Origin: Tetragonia tetragonoides
Lineage: Eukaryota > Streptophyta > Magnoliopsida > Caryophyllales > Aizoaceae
Direction: 5' to 3'
Assembly: GCA_038025085.1 (NCBI GenBank)
Contig: CM076141.1
Coordinates: 17,486,001 to 17,550,000 of the forward strand
Length of the DNA: 64,000 bases
The translations under genes and the position numbers were made by a program. Below are positions 27,056-38,673 of the stretch, piece by piece. The first letter of the stretch is position 1; each line of letters begins with the position of its first letter. The notes under the pieces are model-generated. The model worked only from the letters and a program-made list of their open reading frames with translations. It ran no database searches and was not told the DNA's origin.

Positions 27056-28479
27056 AATGTTTGATGTACCATTTAAGGTTTATTATTTCAGTATTAATGG
27101 TAATATGATAATGATGCATGATTAACGGTTAGCCCATGATAATGATGGTGATAACGGTTACATCATTTAAGGTTTATTAATTCGGTAACTAGCATTAGTT
27201 TTTGGGCTTCTTTTGACCGCCACCTATAGTTTGGGTACAACTTTCAATGTTCTCTATAGTTAGTACCTTTAAGGATAAAATTGGTACAATTCTAGTGGCC
27301 TTAGTACAATTTTATAGTAGTCTGTATATTATAATCCCTTATAGTACATATATATATAGTTTTTCTAGTACAAATTCATAAGGTGGGCGAAACTTTCAAT
27401 GTTGTTTGTAGTTACTTTTGAAGAAAAAGTTGGTACAATTGTAGTGGCCTTAGTACAAATTTATAGCAGTTTGTATATTATAGTCCAGTATAGTACATAT
27501 ATAATTATTGTAGTACAATTTTCATTGAGTTAATTTTATATGTACATTTTGAAATTTTGAAAATCACCCATTGGCGGATACCTCCCAAAAACCGACCAGA
27601 ACTAGCAAATACCTATGCAAATGTTTGTTTCTTAAATTTTCACTCATTTTTTCTCACTCACTAAACCGTCTGGTGGAAACAAAACTTTGTTAAATATAAT
27701 TTGAAAAACAATCAATACACTTATGTATTAGTAATCATTTAAACTTTTATCATTTTTATCCAATTTAAAAAAAATTGAGATAGATAATTAAATTTAGTTT
27801 TTACTCTTTAGTTGTACCATTTAAGGTTCATTTTTTGGGAAATTATACGATAATGATGCATAATTTATGATGATTAACGGGTAGGCCATGAAATGTTTCC
27901 TTGTAATAGAAAATCATTTATTGAAAGACTTTTTTTCTAGGGTTGTACCAAGATTTGTATTGTTAGGATTCGTTTACCACCATATAGTTCAATTTAGGAT
28001 AATTTGGTAAAAATCTAATACGAATAGTACAAATTCTAGTAAGTAAGTTTGCTTTCGTTTTTAGGCTGGGCGGAACTTTCAATGGTTAAATCTTTTTCAC
28101 TGCCTACTATAGTTAATTTGAGGACAAACTTGGTACAATTCTAGTGAAGTTAGTACAAATCCATACCACTTTGTATGTCATATTTATTTACAATACATAA
28201 ATAGTTGTTTTAGTACAATTTGCATACAATTTGTTTTGTACAAATTCAAATTTGAACATTTACTCTGCTAGCTCCATTGGCGGGTGCCTCCCAAGAACCG
28301 ACCAACATTCGGTTGCCCCTATGCAAATGTTTCTTTTTTAATTTTTCTCCCATTTTTTCTCTCTCGTTAAACCAAACACACCTCCATTCACCCCACTTAT
28401 ACACTGTCTCTTGGTAACCAAACCATCTCATCTCACTCCTATTACCTCCATTTTCATCCCACTTATACACGATCTCCTG
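27056..28479. repeat. Higher-order repeat unit rich in gtacaa motifs
   Basis: Blocks recur here and at 29060-29620: a tgta(c)catttaaggtt start (27065, 27823, 29065), a gtacaatt-rich middle (ggtacaattctagtg), and an end block with cctcccaa(a/g)aaccgacca and atgcaaatgttt. The block at 27220-27660 and that at 28060-28380 are two copies. No gene is supported. Confidence 0.65.
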
Positions 28480-28995
28480 GTAACCAAATCATAATAAGTG
28501 ATGAAAAGAAATTTTGAGAGTGATTTAGACTATCCTGGCTCAACTTAGACATTATTGGCCATATAAAGTGGTAGTCACTCTCAATGATCGTAGTGGTTTA
28601 GACTAACTTTGTTAACTAGAATTTGAAAAACACTCACTAGACTTATGTAATAGTAATCATAATAAGTGATGAAAAGCAACTTCGAAAGTGATATAGACTA
28701 TCTCGGCTCAACTTAGTCGTTATTGGTCATATAAAGTGGTAATCACTCTCAATGATCGTAATGGTTTAGACTAACTTTGTTAATTAGAATTTGAAAAACA
28801 CTCATAGATTTATGTAATAGTAATCATAATAAGTGATGAAAAGTAACTTGGAGAGTGATTTAGACTATCCCGGCTCAACTTAAACGTTATTGACCATATA
28901 AAGTGGTAATCACTCTCAATGGTCGTAATAGTGTAGACTAAAGTTTGTTAACTAGAATTTTAAATAAACTAGATAGACTTGTGTAATAGTAATCA
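28480..28995. repeat. Second ~168-bp tandem array
   Basis: Three units with attggccatataaagtgg-type cores at about 28555, 28723 and 28890 (168 and 167 bp apart). They share the aatcataataagtgatgaaaa start and ttattgg core with the array at 25990-27055 but are clearly diverged, so both derive from one ancestral monomer. Confidence 0.75.
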
Positions 28996-29059
28996 AAATG
29001 GGCTTTTTCATTTTATCCAGTTAAAAAACTAAATTAGATAATTATAGACATTTTTACTC

Positions 29060-29625
29060 CTGAATGTACTATTTAAGGTTTATTTTTGGGAAAATAATAC
29101 GAAAATGATGCATAATTATGATTAACGGGTAGGCTATCAAAGATTTCCTTTTCTTATGAAAAAACAAATTTATTGAAACATTCCCCTTTTTGGCTTGGAC
29201 CGAGTTTTGTTCAATTTTGAATAAGTTGGTACAACTGTAAAACAAATAGTACAATTTCTAGTAAGTTAGTATACATAAGTTTGCTTAGATTTTTGGGTTG
29301 GGCGGACCTTTCAATGCTTAATTTTATCTTATTTACCACTAACTTTTGTTCAATTAAGGAAAAACTGGTACAATTCTAGTGGAGTTAGTACAAAGTCTAT
29401 ACCATTTTGTATATTACACTTTTTTATAGTACATAGATAGGCGTTATAGTACAATTTTCATACAATTTGTTTTGTACAAGCAAGCTAAAATTTGAACATT
29501 TACTCATCTCTCTCTAGTGGTGGGTACCTTCCAAGAACCTACCAACTTTTGATTGCCCCTATACAAATGCTTTTTTTTACTCTCATATTTTCTCTCTCAT
29601 TAACCAAATCAATACACCCCCATTT
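29060..29625. repeat. Third copy of the gtacaa-rich repeat block
   Basis: Same order of blocks as at 27823-28380: tgtactatttaaggtt, gattaacgggtaggc, gtacaattctagtgg, then ccaagaacctaccaac and atacaaatgc. The distance from the previous start is about 1.24 kb, against 758 bp between the first two. Confidence 0.65.
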
Positions 29626-29639
29626 CGAAAAAAAGAGTT

Positions 29640-29905
29640 GTTAATGGGTTAAAACATGACATGCTAATGATATTATTCAGGACCTGCTAATGGCTTCATT
29701 CTTGACTTGCTAATGCCTTCATTCACGACCTGCTAATGACTTCATTGCTAGCATTATTCAATACCTGGTAATGGTTTCATTCAGTAGCTGCTAATGGCAT
29801 TAATCACGACCTGCTAATGACATTAATCACGACCTGATCATGAAATCGACCACTAGTCATGTCATTAACCACTAACTGCAAATGGAATTATCCACCATCT
29901 AGGGT
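29640..29905. repeat. Degenerate tandem repeat, MULE1 right side
   Basis: Units like cattaatcacgacctgctaatg in about ten imperfect copies, the same unit and orientation as 7020-7430. Confidence 0.6.
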
Positions 29906-30441
29906 TAGCAACTAAACCCCCCAAAAATGCAGATTTTCAAAACCAAACTTTAGAGAGCATGCTAAAGGTTCACCTACTCACCCAAATCTGAAAAAAATCA
30001 AGCCGCTTGATCTACAAAGTTGCAAAAAATTCGAAGGCTAAGACTGAATAGTAGCCAAATGATAGAAATGAGGGACGATAAACCATTTCTTGGAGTTTAA
30101 TTCAACTCATATCTCACTAATTCTTGAAACAAGTATGGCAGATAAGCCTAGAACATAAATTTCTGAAAGTAGAAGGCGTCTAAGCCAAGAAGAAAGGGCT
30201 TTTAGAATTTTTTGCTTATGAAGGTGGCGGCTAGGCCAAAGAAGGGGGGTTTTGCGATGACAAAGAGAATGGTTTGAGGGTTTGGTTGCCTTAGAATATA
30301 TGTGAAATGCCCACTTAACCACTCACTTAGTTTTTCAAATCAGCACACCTAAATTGTACTAAAGCTGATGTGTCATGCCAATTTTGCCTTACAAGACAAT
30401 TTTTGTTGTCTTCCCGTAAGACTCCAAGAATTCGCGATGTT
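29906..30441. repeat. MULE1 right terminal region
   Basis: The last 150 bp resemble the end of MULE2 (46850-47005), including taaattgtactaaag, tgtcatgcca and the inverted terminal repeat ttgtcttccc. No gene is supported; the 71-codon minus frame at 30107-30322 has no recognised domain. Confidence 0.6.
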
Positions 30442-30449
30442 AATCCATA

Positions 30450-30974
30450 TTTAGTTGGAGCCTGAAAAAACTAATTAAGTTGAGCTTTGAGCCGACTTGA
30501 TTAAAGCTCGCCTCGACCCAATCACACATCCTAATCTTGTCTGTTCGTCAAGCACAAGCACAAGCACAAGCATATCAAGCTACAAGCAGTGCAGCACACT
30601 AGTAAACCGACTAAACTAAACAATCACCAACACTCCACTTTAAGCTTTAACTTGAGTATAAACAAAAACAAACCCAAAAAAGCGAAACACTAATCACAGT
30701 AAAAAACAAAAGAAACGAAGAAAAAAAAGGGGAAAAACGCCAAAAATCTCTCTCCAAAACTCTAACCCCCCCACACTCTCAGTCACTCACGCACTTACAA
30801 AAACCAGTCCGTACACACTGATTTTGGTGGAGAGAGAGTGGAGAGGAGAGAGGAGAGAGGAGAGAGGAGAGAGGAGAGAAAGAAATACTCCAAACAGAAA
30901 GAGAGAGAAAGTGAAAGAGAAACAAACAAAGAAACCCCATTTCATTTTTTCTTCCATTTTTCTCTCTCTTTCCA

Positions 30975-31019
<45 letters not shown>

Positions 31020-31209
31020 CACTGTGATCACTCACAGGCAATAACAATCAGTCATTGTTGCAGAAAAAAACCGTCTCAGTCTCAGATTCTTCTTCTCTTC
31101 CATTGTTGTTGTTTGTAAACAATCACTTTTCATCACCTTGTAAAAAAGAAAACCCCAACCTTTTTCCATTTTCGATTCTTCAATTTCTAGAGAGAGAGAC
31201 AAGACAATA
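30450..31209 (+). promoter_or_regulatory. Promoter and CT-rich 5' leader of the CCCH gene
   Basis: A weak TATA-like tataaac lies at 30657-30663. The predicted leader is pyrimidine-rich with GA-rich repeats (30830-30880) and a (CT)n microsatellite at 30977-31015, common in plant 5' leaders. The GA/CT tracts create spurious frames in both directions. The transcription start cannot be fixed from sequence alone. Confidence 0.4.
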
Positions 31210-34200
31210 ATGGAGTTGTATAAACGCAATTCAGGTTCCGACGTGGATCCACCGGCCCAATGGGCCGACACTGGGCTCGAAGGTCAGCTTTCATTTTTAA
31301 TGTTTGATCGTTGTTTTTCTTTGATTTATTTTTTAGGGTTTTGTGGTTATTTGTTTTGGTTAGGGTTTTGAATTGTAACTGTTCTGATTAATGTTTGTTT
31401 TGGGTGGGTATCGAACAATGTGTAGAGTCAATGTGGAGGTTGGGTATTTCGGGCCAGGAATCATACCCGGAGAGGCCCGGTGTGTCTGATTGTATGTATT
31501 ATATGCGGACCGGGTTTTGCGGGTTTGGGAACCGGTGTCGGTACAATCATCCTCGTGATCGGGCTTCGGTGAGTGACCTCTTGTTCTTTTACTTAATTTG
31601 TTTGATCAATTTTAACCTGCATTTGTGAATTTGTACTGTTTTAATTATCAATTATTATAGTGCGATAATATTGTTGCCTCATTGTAATGATAATTTGGGG
31701 ACTTTCAGTGTAATGGATGGGTTTTGGTTTGTTCAATTTGAGAAATTGGGGTTCATGAGGGTTGTATTGTGCTTAGGATTGTGTAATTTTTCAATGTGGG
31801 ATAAAAATCGCAACTTTATGCTCTTGTTTTGGTCGGAGATAGTGGCAATTGAGTATGAATGTTGCTTAAGAGAGGACATTGTTTTCATTTAATCAGAAAG
31901 CTTTGAACTTGAATTAATTTGTTATGGGGGTTGTGTTGTGCTTATGGTTGTATGATTTCCAATATGGGACATAGCTCCCAGCTTGCTTTCTAAAGACCGT
32001 TTCTGAAGTGCTTTCCTCCTCAATGGGACATATCAATTTCCCCTAAGAGAGACAATGTGTTCATTAACCAGAGTGTTTTTGGAAATTTAATTTATGTGTT
32101 ATTAAGAAGAAAGTGGGTATTGTAACATTGTTGTATCTGGACCTTTTTTTTTTTTTTTTTTTTTTGGTGGTAATTAGGCTGTAGTGGCTGCGAGGTTGGT
32201 TGGAGGGGAGTACCCAGAGCGTCCAGGGGAGCCTGTATGTCAGGTAAGTTACTATTTATGTGTAACATTTAGTTTTATATAGTACATTGATTGTTTAGTA
32301 TAGAAATTCCAGTTGCCTCATGGGATTGATTCTCTCTATGATGCTACTTGTGCAGTATTATTTGAAGACTGGAACTTGTAAATTTGGTGCTACTTGCAAG
32401 TTCAACCATCCAAGAAATGCTGGTGGATCATTGACCAACGTGCCACTCAATTATCATGGTTACCCATTACGACCGGTTCGTTTAATCTGTTTTACATCTG
32501 TTTTAATTCTTCATTTTGTGTGTGATTATGTCTTCAATTTGTGCTAGTTCACAACTTGAGAAGTGCGATTTATAATGTTTTCCCATCTGAAACAGGGTGA
32601 GAAAGAATGCTCCTATTATTTAAAAACGGGGCAGTGCAAATTTGGGATAACTTGTAAATTCCATCATCCTCAACTGACTGGCATGTCAATGCCAGCAGCT
32701 GCACCTCCATTTTATCCGACGGTGCAGTCTCCTTCTGTTCCTATGCCTGAACATGCAGCAGGTTCATCTACCAGCTATAGGGTGGGGAGGCCTCCTCTTG
32801 TACCTGGTTCTTATGTTCCCGGGAGTTATGCTCCTGTGCTTCTTTCACCTGGAGTTGTTCCCGTGCCAGGCTGGAGTTCATATTCGGTAAATTGCTGATC
32901 CACTATGAGTTATTGAGCAGGAATTTTTTAAATTCTCAAGTATCATTTGGTGTTCATGATGCAGGGACCTCTAAGTCCTGTACTATCTCCTGGTGCTCAA
33001 CCTGCTGCTGGATCAGGTTCTGTATATGGCGTTTCCCCACTATCAGCTTCAACACCTGGTCTTGCAGGATCTTATCCTCCTTTACTATCTTCTGCTGTTC
33101 AGTCAAGCTCTAGTGCAAAAGAACATATATTCCCAGAGAGACCAGGTGAAACTGAATGTCAATACTACATGAAGACAGGCAATTGTAAGTTTGGTGGCTC
33201 TTGTAGATATCATCATCCACCAGATCGTGTTGTATCAGCTGGAACTTGTTTCCTCGGTCCGCTAGGTCTTCCCCTTCGTCCGGTAAGCTTGGTCTTCCTG
33301 CTGTTATGCTGGTGCTGTTACTGGTTTAAATCATGCAAAGACTGAGTCTAGTTTAAGATAGCATGATTTTGGTGTTTGCTTTTGTCCTATTTATTTCACT
33401 GACATTTTAGTTTGTTCACTTGAGAATGGGCAGTGAGTTAGTGGCTGAGAGCTATTATTGTTGGAGGATTTTTGCTTTATGCTCTTGACATTTGGGTGCA
33501 GCACTTTCTTTCGACTTCATTTTTAGTCGGAATTGTTTCTTAGGGGTCAACCCAGAATACTAAAATGGTTAATGTAAAGATTAATGTGGGACGGCCCAAA
33601 ATGGAAATGGTAAAGATTGATTTGGGACGGAGGGAGTATTTGTTTTGCATAGCCTGTGGTAGTGTGGTTGTTATATGTAGTACCAATTGGCAGGATTTCC
33701 ATGGCAGAGTAGATGTAGGCCATATCATCCTTTCTCTGTTGCCTTATTTTATTCTTTATTTATTTGATATATTTTTATCGTATTTTACTTTGGTTGAAAG
33801 GGAGGCGTGTTAACAAGCCAGCTGGCTGCCAGCTTATCATTTTACTATGGTTTTCGTGGACCCTCATGTGGGAGACTTCCAAGAGAACTGAAAACGATAA
33901 TTCATAGCATTGGGGAAGTTACAAACTATACTTTGGGTGAATGAGATGACTGGCAGATTTGTCTTTTAATGACTTAGGATGTGCAGAAGTACACACTTTT
34001 GTTAAAACTGTTTGGTGGTGAACCATCATACTATCATTCATGCATATGTTTCAGTCATTAACTTAAATTTACTCATTTACATGGTCCTTTAATTTTTATG
34101 TGGAGGGAGGAATTGAACATCTATTAAAATAATTGAAATGGGGGAGGAGTTCTTTAGAGTTTGAAATGATGATATGTGCTTGAGTTTATATGAAGATTGT

Positions 34201-35324
34201 GTGTTGGACCATTAGATATGTTGATGTGTGGATTTGATGGGGCTTATACTTTAATAAAGATTGCAGTTTCCATGACATTACATAATCAAAAGCTGGAGGT
34301 CATATGAACTATGTTCTTGACCTTACTGCTTCTGCAGGTCATAACATTACTGAACTGAATCATCTTTGGCATGTCCCTGTCTTAAAGCAGTCTGTCCCTC
34401 TTCTATTCTGTTCCCTATCCTGTCCTTTTTACTTTCTAGAAGATCTTCCTTTTTTTATTCTCTTTTTCTCATTCAAACATAGTCTTAATAGACTGAAGTT
34501 TAAATTAAAATCATTAAGAGGCTTAATTGCCAGTCTAAATTATTGTGATTTTCTATTGTCTGTATAAAGCAAATCATACTGGGGAGATGTTTGATATTGT
34601 TTAGTGACTTTATTCATAGCGGTAATGTTATTATTCCTGTTTTTAGATTAGAGGTAATGTGTTTATTCTTAATGCTTTTCATTTTGTGTACCCTGCATCT
34701 AATCAACTGCACTTTGAAAATTGTACTGTCATTTGTTTTGGTCCTCAAGCCTGTTTTGGTCATCTTTGTACTGCCTTCAGGATTTCTACGTTCGTTTGAT
34801 GACAGTGAACATGATTTTGTCATATATGTTGTGTGTGTGTCTGGGTTTGAGTTGTGTTATTCTTAGCCACCTTAGGTAATTTATGTCAACTAACAAAGTA
34901 ACAGAGATAATGTTGGAAACTTTTGTTTTTCTTTTGACAGGGAACACAACCTTGCCCCTTTTATTTGCAAAATGGGTATTGCAAATTTGGGCCCACGTGT
35001 AAATTTGATCATCCAGTGGGTATGATGAAGTATAGTCCATCAGGATCATCTGTCACTGAGATGCCAGTTACGCCCTACTTCACTGGGTCGTCATTAGCTA
35101 CTTTGCCTCCCTCATCATCATCCACAGAGCTTGGACCCGAATGTGCTTTAGGGTCACAAAGGGATACCCAATTGAATAGAACATTGTCTTCTGGTAGCAC
35201 TTCCGTTGGTTTGACATTCACACAAACAACTCCTATTACTGTACAACGGTCTGCACAAGGTCCTGCATTATTAAGCAGTAGCAGAAGCACGGGAGGTGAC
35301 GATGAAGTTCGGCACTCGAGTTAA
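31210..35324 (+). CDS. Zinc finger CCCH protein, ZFN-like, five fingers (7 exons)
   Basis: Exons 31210-31282, 31426-31568, 32178-32243, 32356-32475, 32596-32886, 32965-33282 and 34941-35324 join in frame, each intron GT...AG, giving 464 aa ending in TAA. Five C-x8-C-x5-C-x3-H fingers have all metal ligands: C47/C56/C62/H66, C93/C102/C108/H112, C139/C148/C154/H158, C296/C305/C311/H315, C342/C351/C357/H361. Fingers are often preceded by YPERPGE-type spacers, and a Pro/Ser-rich linker of about 135 residues separates fingers 3 and 4. This 3+2 arrangement is that of plant ZFN1-3-type proteins, reported to bind nucleic acid and implicated in RNA metabolism. The start is chosen because MELYKRNSG opens the first frame after the leader and splices in phase. 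Intron 6 (1.66 kb) holds a Stowaway fragment. Family is certain; the exact orthologue is not. Confidence 0.93.
33545..33638 (-). mobile_element. Stowaway (Tc1/mariner) MITE fragment in intron 6
   Basis: The right edge reads gggacggagggagta, the reverse of the classical Stowaway terminus tactccctccgtccc. Inside are the typical subterminal strings gggacggcccaaaatgg and atggtaaagatt. No matching left terminus is seen, so it is one end of a truncated element. Confidence 0.6.
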
Positions 35325-38300
35325 AGTAAATTTTCAAAAGTCATTCTTCATTCCGGACCGTAAATCTGCCTGTGGATCCATCCCGTGTTGGTAGAGATCG
35401 TGAATAACATGTAAGTAATCTGTCCAAAGTCAAAACTATTGTTAAGTGTTTCTCGACCTATTAATACTTACCACTTTAGGACTCCTATCATCTCTGTTTA
35501 TAATAGCTTATTATATATATAAATATATATGCTCAGAACTCCATAATAGATAATAAATTATGGTAGCAAATTGGATTATGAACTCCAGCCCTTGCTTACT
35601 TCATAATAATTGCGGGAAGCAAACTATGTGACTCTATGATGAGCTGTATTCTACTGTGGTATATTGTATCTGTATATAGGTGTACATCTTTTTAGCTCAA
35701 AGAATTGCTCAGATTCATACTTGCATAATGTTTATTAATGTGGGTAACTCTTGATGTTTCTGGATTATAATTTCTTGTCGAGGAGCGAGCTTATTCGGAC
35801 TTCTCCTCTGCTTGCTCACGACGAAACTCCATTTTTCATATAGAAAAGATATGGTGTATTGGTGTTGCTTTACCTGATATTTCTTATTTTTAATTTTAAT
35901 TTCTTATTGCTTGCATAAGCCTTTGGTATCTATTGCCTGCGTTTATTTTGGAGTTGGATTGATTGATATACGTTTATCGGCGTGTTATGCTAACACCTTG
36001 TATTTCATTTCTGTTAACTCCAACACATATACATTTGCTTAGCCCAAAGTTGAATGACTTGCTCCAAATGTGCTCTTGCACATTTTCGCCCATCAACTTT
36101 TGTTAGCGTTTTGGCAAATTCATACTGAGCTTTGCCTATTTTCGCTACTCATTCAGTAGTCAGGTATGGGTTTCTGTTCGTATCACCCATTTAAAGAGTT
36201 CCCAAAAACTGCACAGGTTTTCTTAATGCAAATTCTCATATACTTTCCTTAATACATTATTGTTCTAGGAAATATATTATGGAGTATGTTAAATATGATT
36301 TTACATTTGTGATGATGCACTGTCAACCTAGGTTTAATGATGCAAATGTCCATTCTAGTAGTATTGTTCAAAGCAAGATTATGTCAACCTGGTCATGAAG
36401 TACTTTTTTGAATTCAATCTGTTTTGATTTTTGAACATGTATAACAAAATTATGTCGGATTGTATTTTGATAAAAATATAATCATATTCATAATATATTT
36501 CTTAACTTATCGAAAGTTAAACTTTGCGTAGGCCCTAGAGGCACACTTAACTGATGTGCCTCTCTGCAGAGCTGTCCCGTAGGCCTATGCAGCCTGGGAA
36601 TTGCACAGGGTTTGCTATCTTGGCGTTAAAAATCTAATAAAATAAATAAAACCAATAGGCTAGTATCACGAATTCACAACAAGCATATTTTCACTTTTAG
36701 CTCCTTCGCTAGTACTTCAGTTGAGGTTGAAATTTTTTTGGTTTGTACATTTAGTTTTGTTAACTTTCAGTAGTCTCTACCGGTAAAAGGGACAAGGTTG
36801 TGATTAGCAGGGTGTCTTCTTTTAATGTGTAGCAGTTCCTTTCTGTACATTGTTATTGAATTGGACCACTGTTGCAGCACCTGTATACACAGCAATCTTG
36901 TTTCCTTTCCTGCTTTATGTCTCCTGCTAAGCCACTGATCGATTGCATCGCCCAAGTTCAGTAGGGAATTGGGTTTCGGAAGCTACTGCCAGTTGATCAC
37001 AATAGGCAGATTTAGATTCATTTGCACCTTCGTTAAGAAGATGAGGAAGTGTTAGAGAATTTACCCTGCCCGAAATTTTCTAAACCAGTTTTGGTGTTTC
37101 CCAATCACTGCCTTCAGGTTACTATTGAACCTGTTTGCAATGCTAGTATTTCCCCCCTGGTGTCTACTGCTCGTGCTCCATAAATGATCCGTTTTCAGTA
37201 TACGACACGAGTATTCCTAATCTACAATCATGTGAGAAATGAGCGAGATCTTCTGTCAATCTTTGAACTAAAAGGCATGGGCAACACATTGTCGTCAGCA
37301 ATACAAAGACGGGTGAATTTTAGGAGTGAAGATCACCTGCAGTAATACCGTGCAGTATTACCTGCGGTATCTCACATACCAAAGAAAAAAAAAATTGAAG
37401 AATTTGGATACTTCACAGATCTGGCACAATGGGTTAATGTGGTGCAATCATAGTAGTGTACTGGAGAAAATACTACACCCTTTTACCGCAGGGGATCTCA
37501 TCTCGAATTTTAGGTTCTACAAAGTGTGGAAGCTGAAATGCTGTAGATCACTATCCATTGTAAGCGTTCGTGTGAGGGCAGTTCATCGAAAACACAGAAA
37601 ATTGGATCACCTTGTCTCGACCCTTTTAAGTTTTAGCCTAGAACAAATCCCAGACCATCTCATTATCATGAGAGGAGATCCTATTTCGCCTAAAAGTTCT
37701 GTTCTAATACCTTTTATCATATAATGTCAACAGATGACACAGATGTCTTTTTCAATGTCTCTTAGAAAGAGGTCTTCAATCTCAGTTTGTTCATTCGAGA
37801 AGAGAATCACCTTAATGTTTTTTCTGTATTGCAGATCTTACGAAGGTGCAATGGGATTCCCTTGAGAATAAGCAAGGGATCCTCAGACCTCAACCAGTCA
37901 GCCATGTATATGTAGGTGACCAAATATCGGTTTTGATACTCGCAGTAGTCTGCAGTTGTCTTACAGATTATCATTGCTTTTGCTTAAACCGCCTTGCGTT
38001 AGCTAATCATACAGGTACGAGTTTGCCAGTTTCCGCAGCTTGCTCACTCCAGTCAGTTTGCTCCCTTCTCCCATGTTTTGTGCATCTGTGTGTCATGGAT
38101 GAGGCATCTCATACCTTCCTTCTCCTGTGAACATGGTTTAGTAGTTATGTCTTGTAGATTTGTTTGTGTGGTTTTTGATTGTGTAAAGAGTGTACACCGT
38201 GATGATTCAAATTGATGCCAAGCCTTCGCAGAACAGGAAATATAGTGATTTAAGACTATAATTAGGAGTCGAAAGCATTAGATTACATGCTCATCAACCA
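35325..38300 (+). other. 3' untranslated region of the CCCH gene and intergenic DNA
   Basis: The first few hundred bases are presumably 3' untranslated. A gtaagt donor-like site at 35411 and pyrimidine-tract acceptors (for example 36565-36572, 37826-37834) would allow spliced non-coding exons. The largest frame (37326-37724, 132 codons) has no known domain and biased composition. No gene is claimed. Confidence 0.4.
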
Positions 38301-38302
38301 AC

Positions 38303-38629
38303 AAGGGTGGTGGTCTAGTGGTTTCAAGCTTACTCTCAAGTGGTCTGGTAAGGCAAGATCATGGGTTCGAAACCTCATTTCCCTCATACCGCCCAAATGC
38401 TTGCCCGGTTGTTCAGTTAGTCTGATATGTTCGTTGTTGAACACGAGAGAATTGGTCGTGTATTAGCAGACGATATATATATCGGTTCACGGTGCATGGC
38501 CACTCGAAATCAAGATATCGGGGTTGGACTTGTCAATCGATTCATAACTTTTCGGATCGAACCAATATCGAACATGATGTAGCGGAGGTTGTCTCGGTCA
38601 CCATTCACTTTGACCCTCTTTTCGATGAG

Positions 38630-38669
<40 letters not shown>
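38303..38669 (+). mobile_element. tRNA-derived SINE with poly(A) tail
   Basis: A box A-like tggtctagtgg is at 38311-38321 and a perfect box B, ggttcgaaacc, at 38364-38374, 42 bp downstream: an internal RNA polymerase III promoter. A tRNA-unrelated body of about 260 bp follows, ending in a run of 38 A (38632-38669). No clean target duplication was found. A tRNA gene is excluded because no acceptor-stem pairing is visible. Confidence 0.65.

Positions 38670-38673
<4 letters not shown>

Noticed and set aside
37326..37724. 132-codon frame downstream of the CCCH gene
   Set aside because: No recognised domain, no splice or promoter support, composition like intergenic DNA.
38303..38380. tRNA gene
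   Set aside because: Boxes A and B are present, but there is no acceptor stem or cloverleaf and the unit continues to a poly(A) tail, so it is a SINE.
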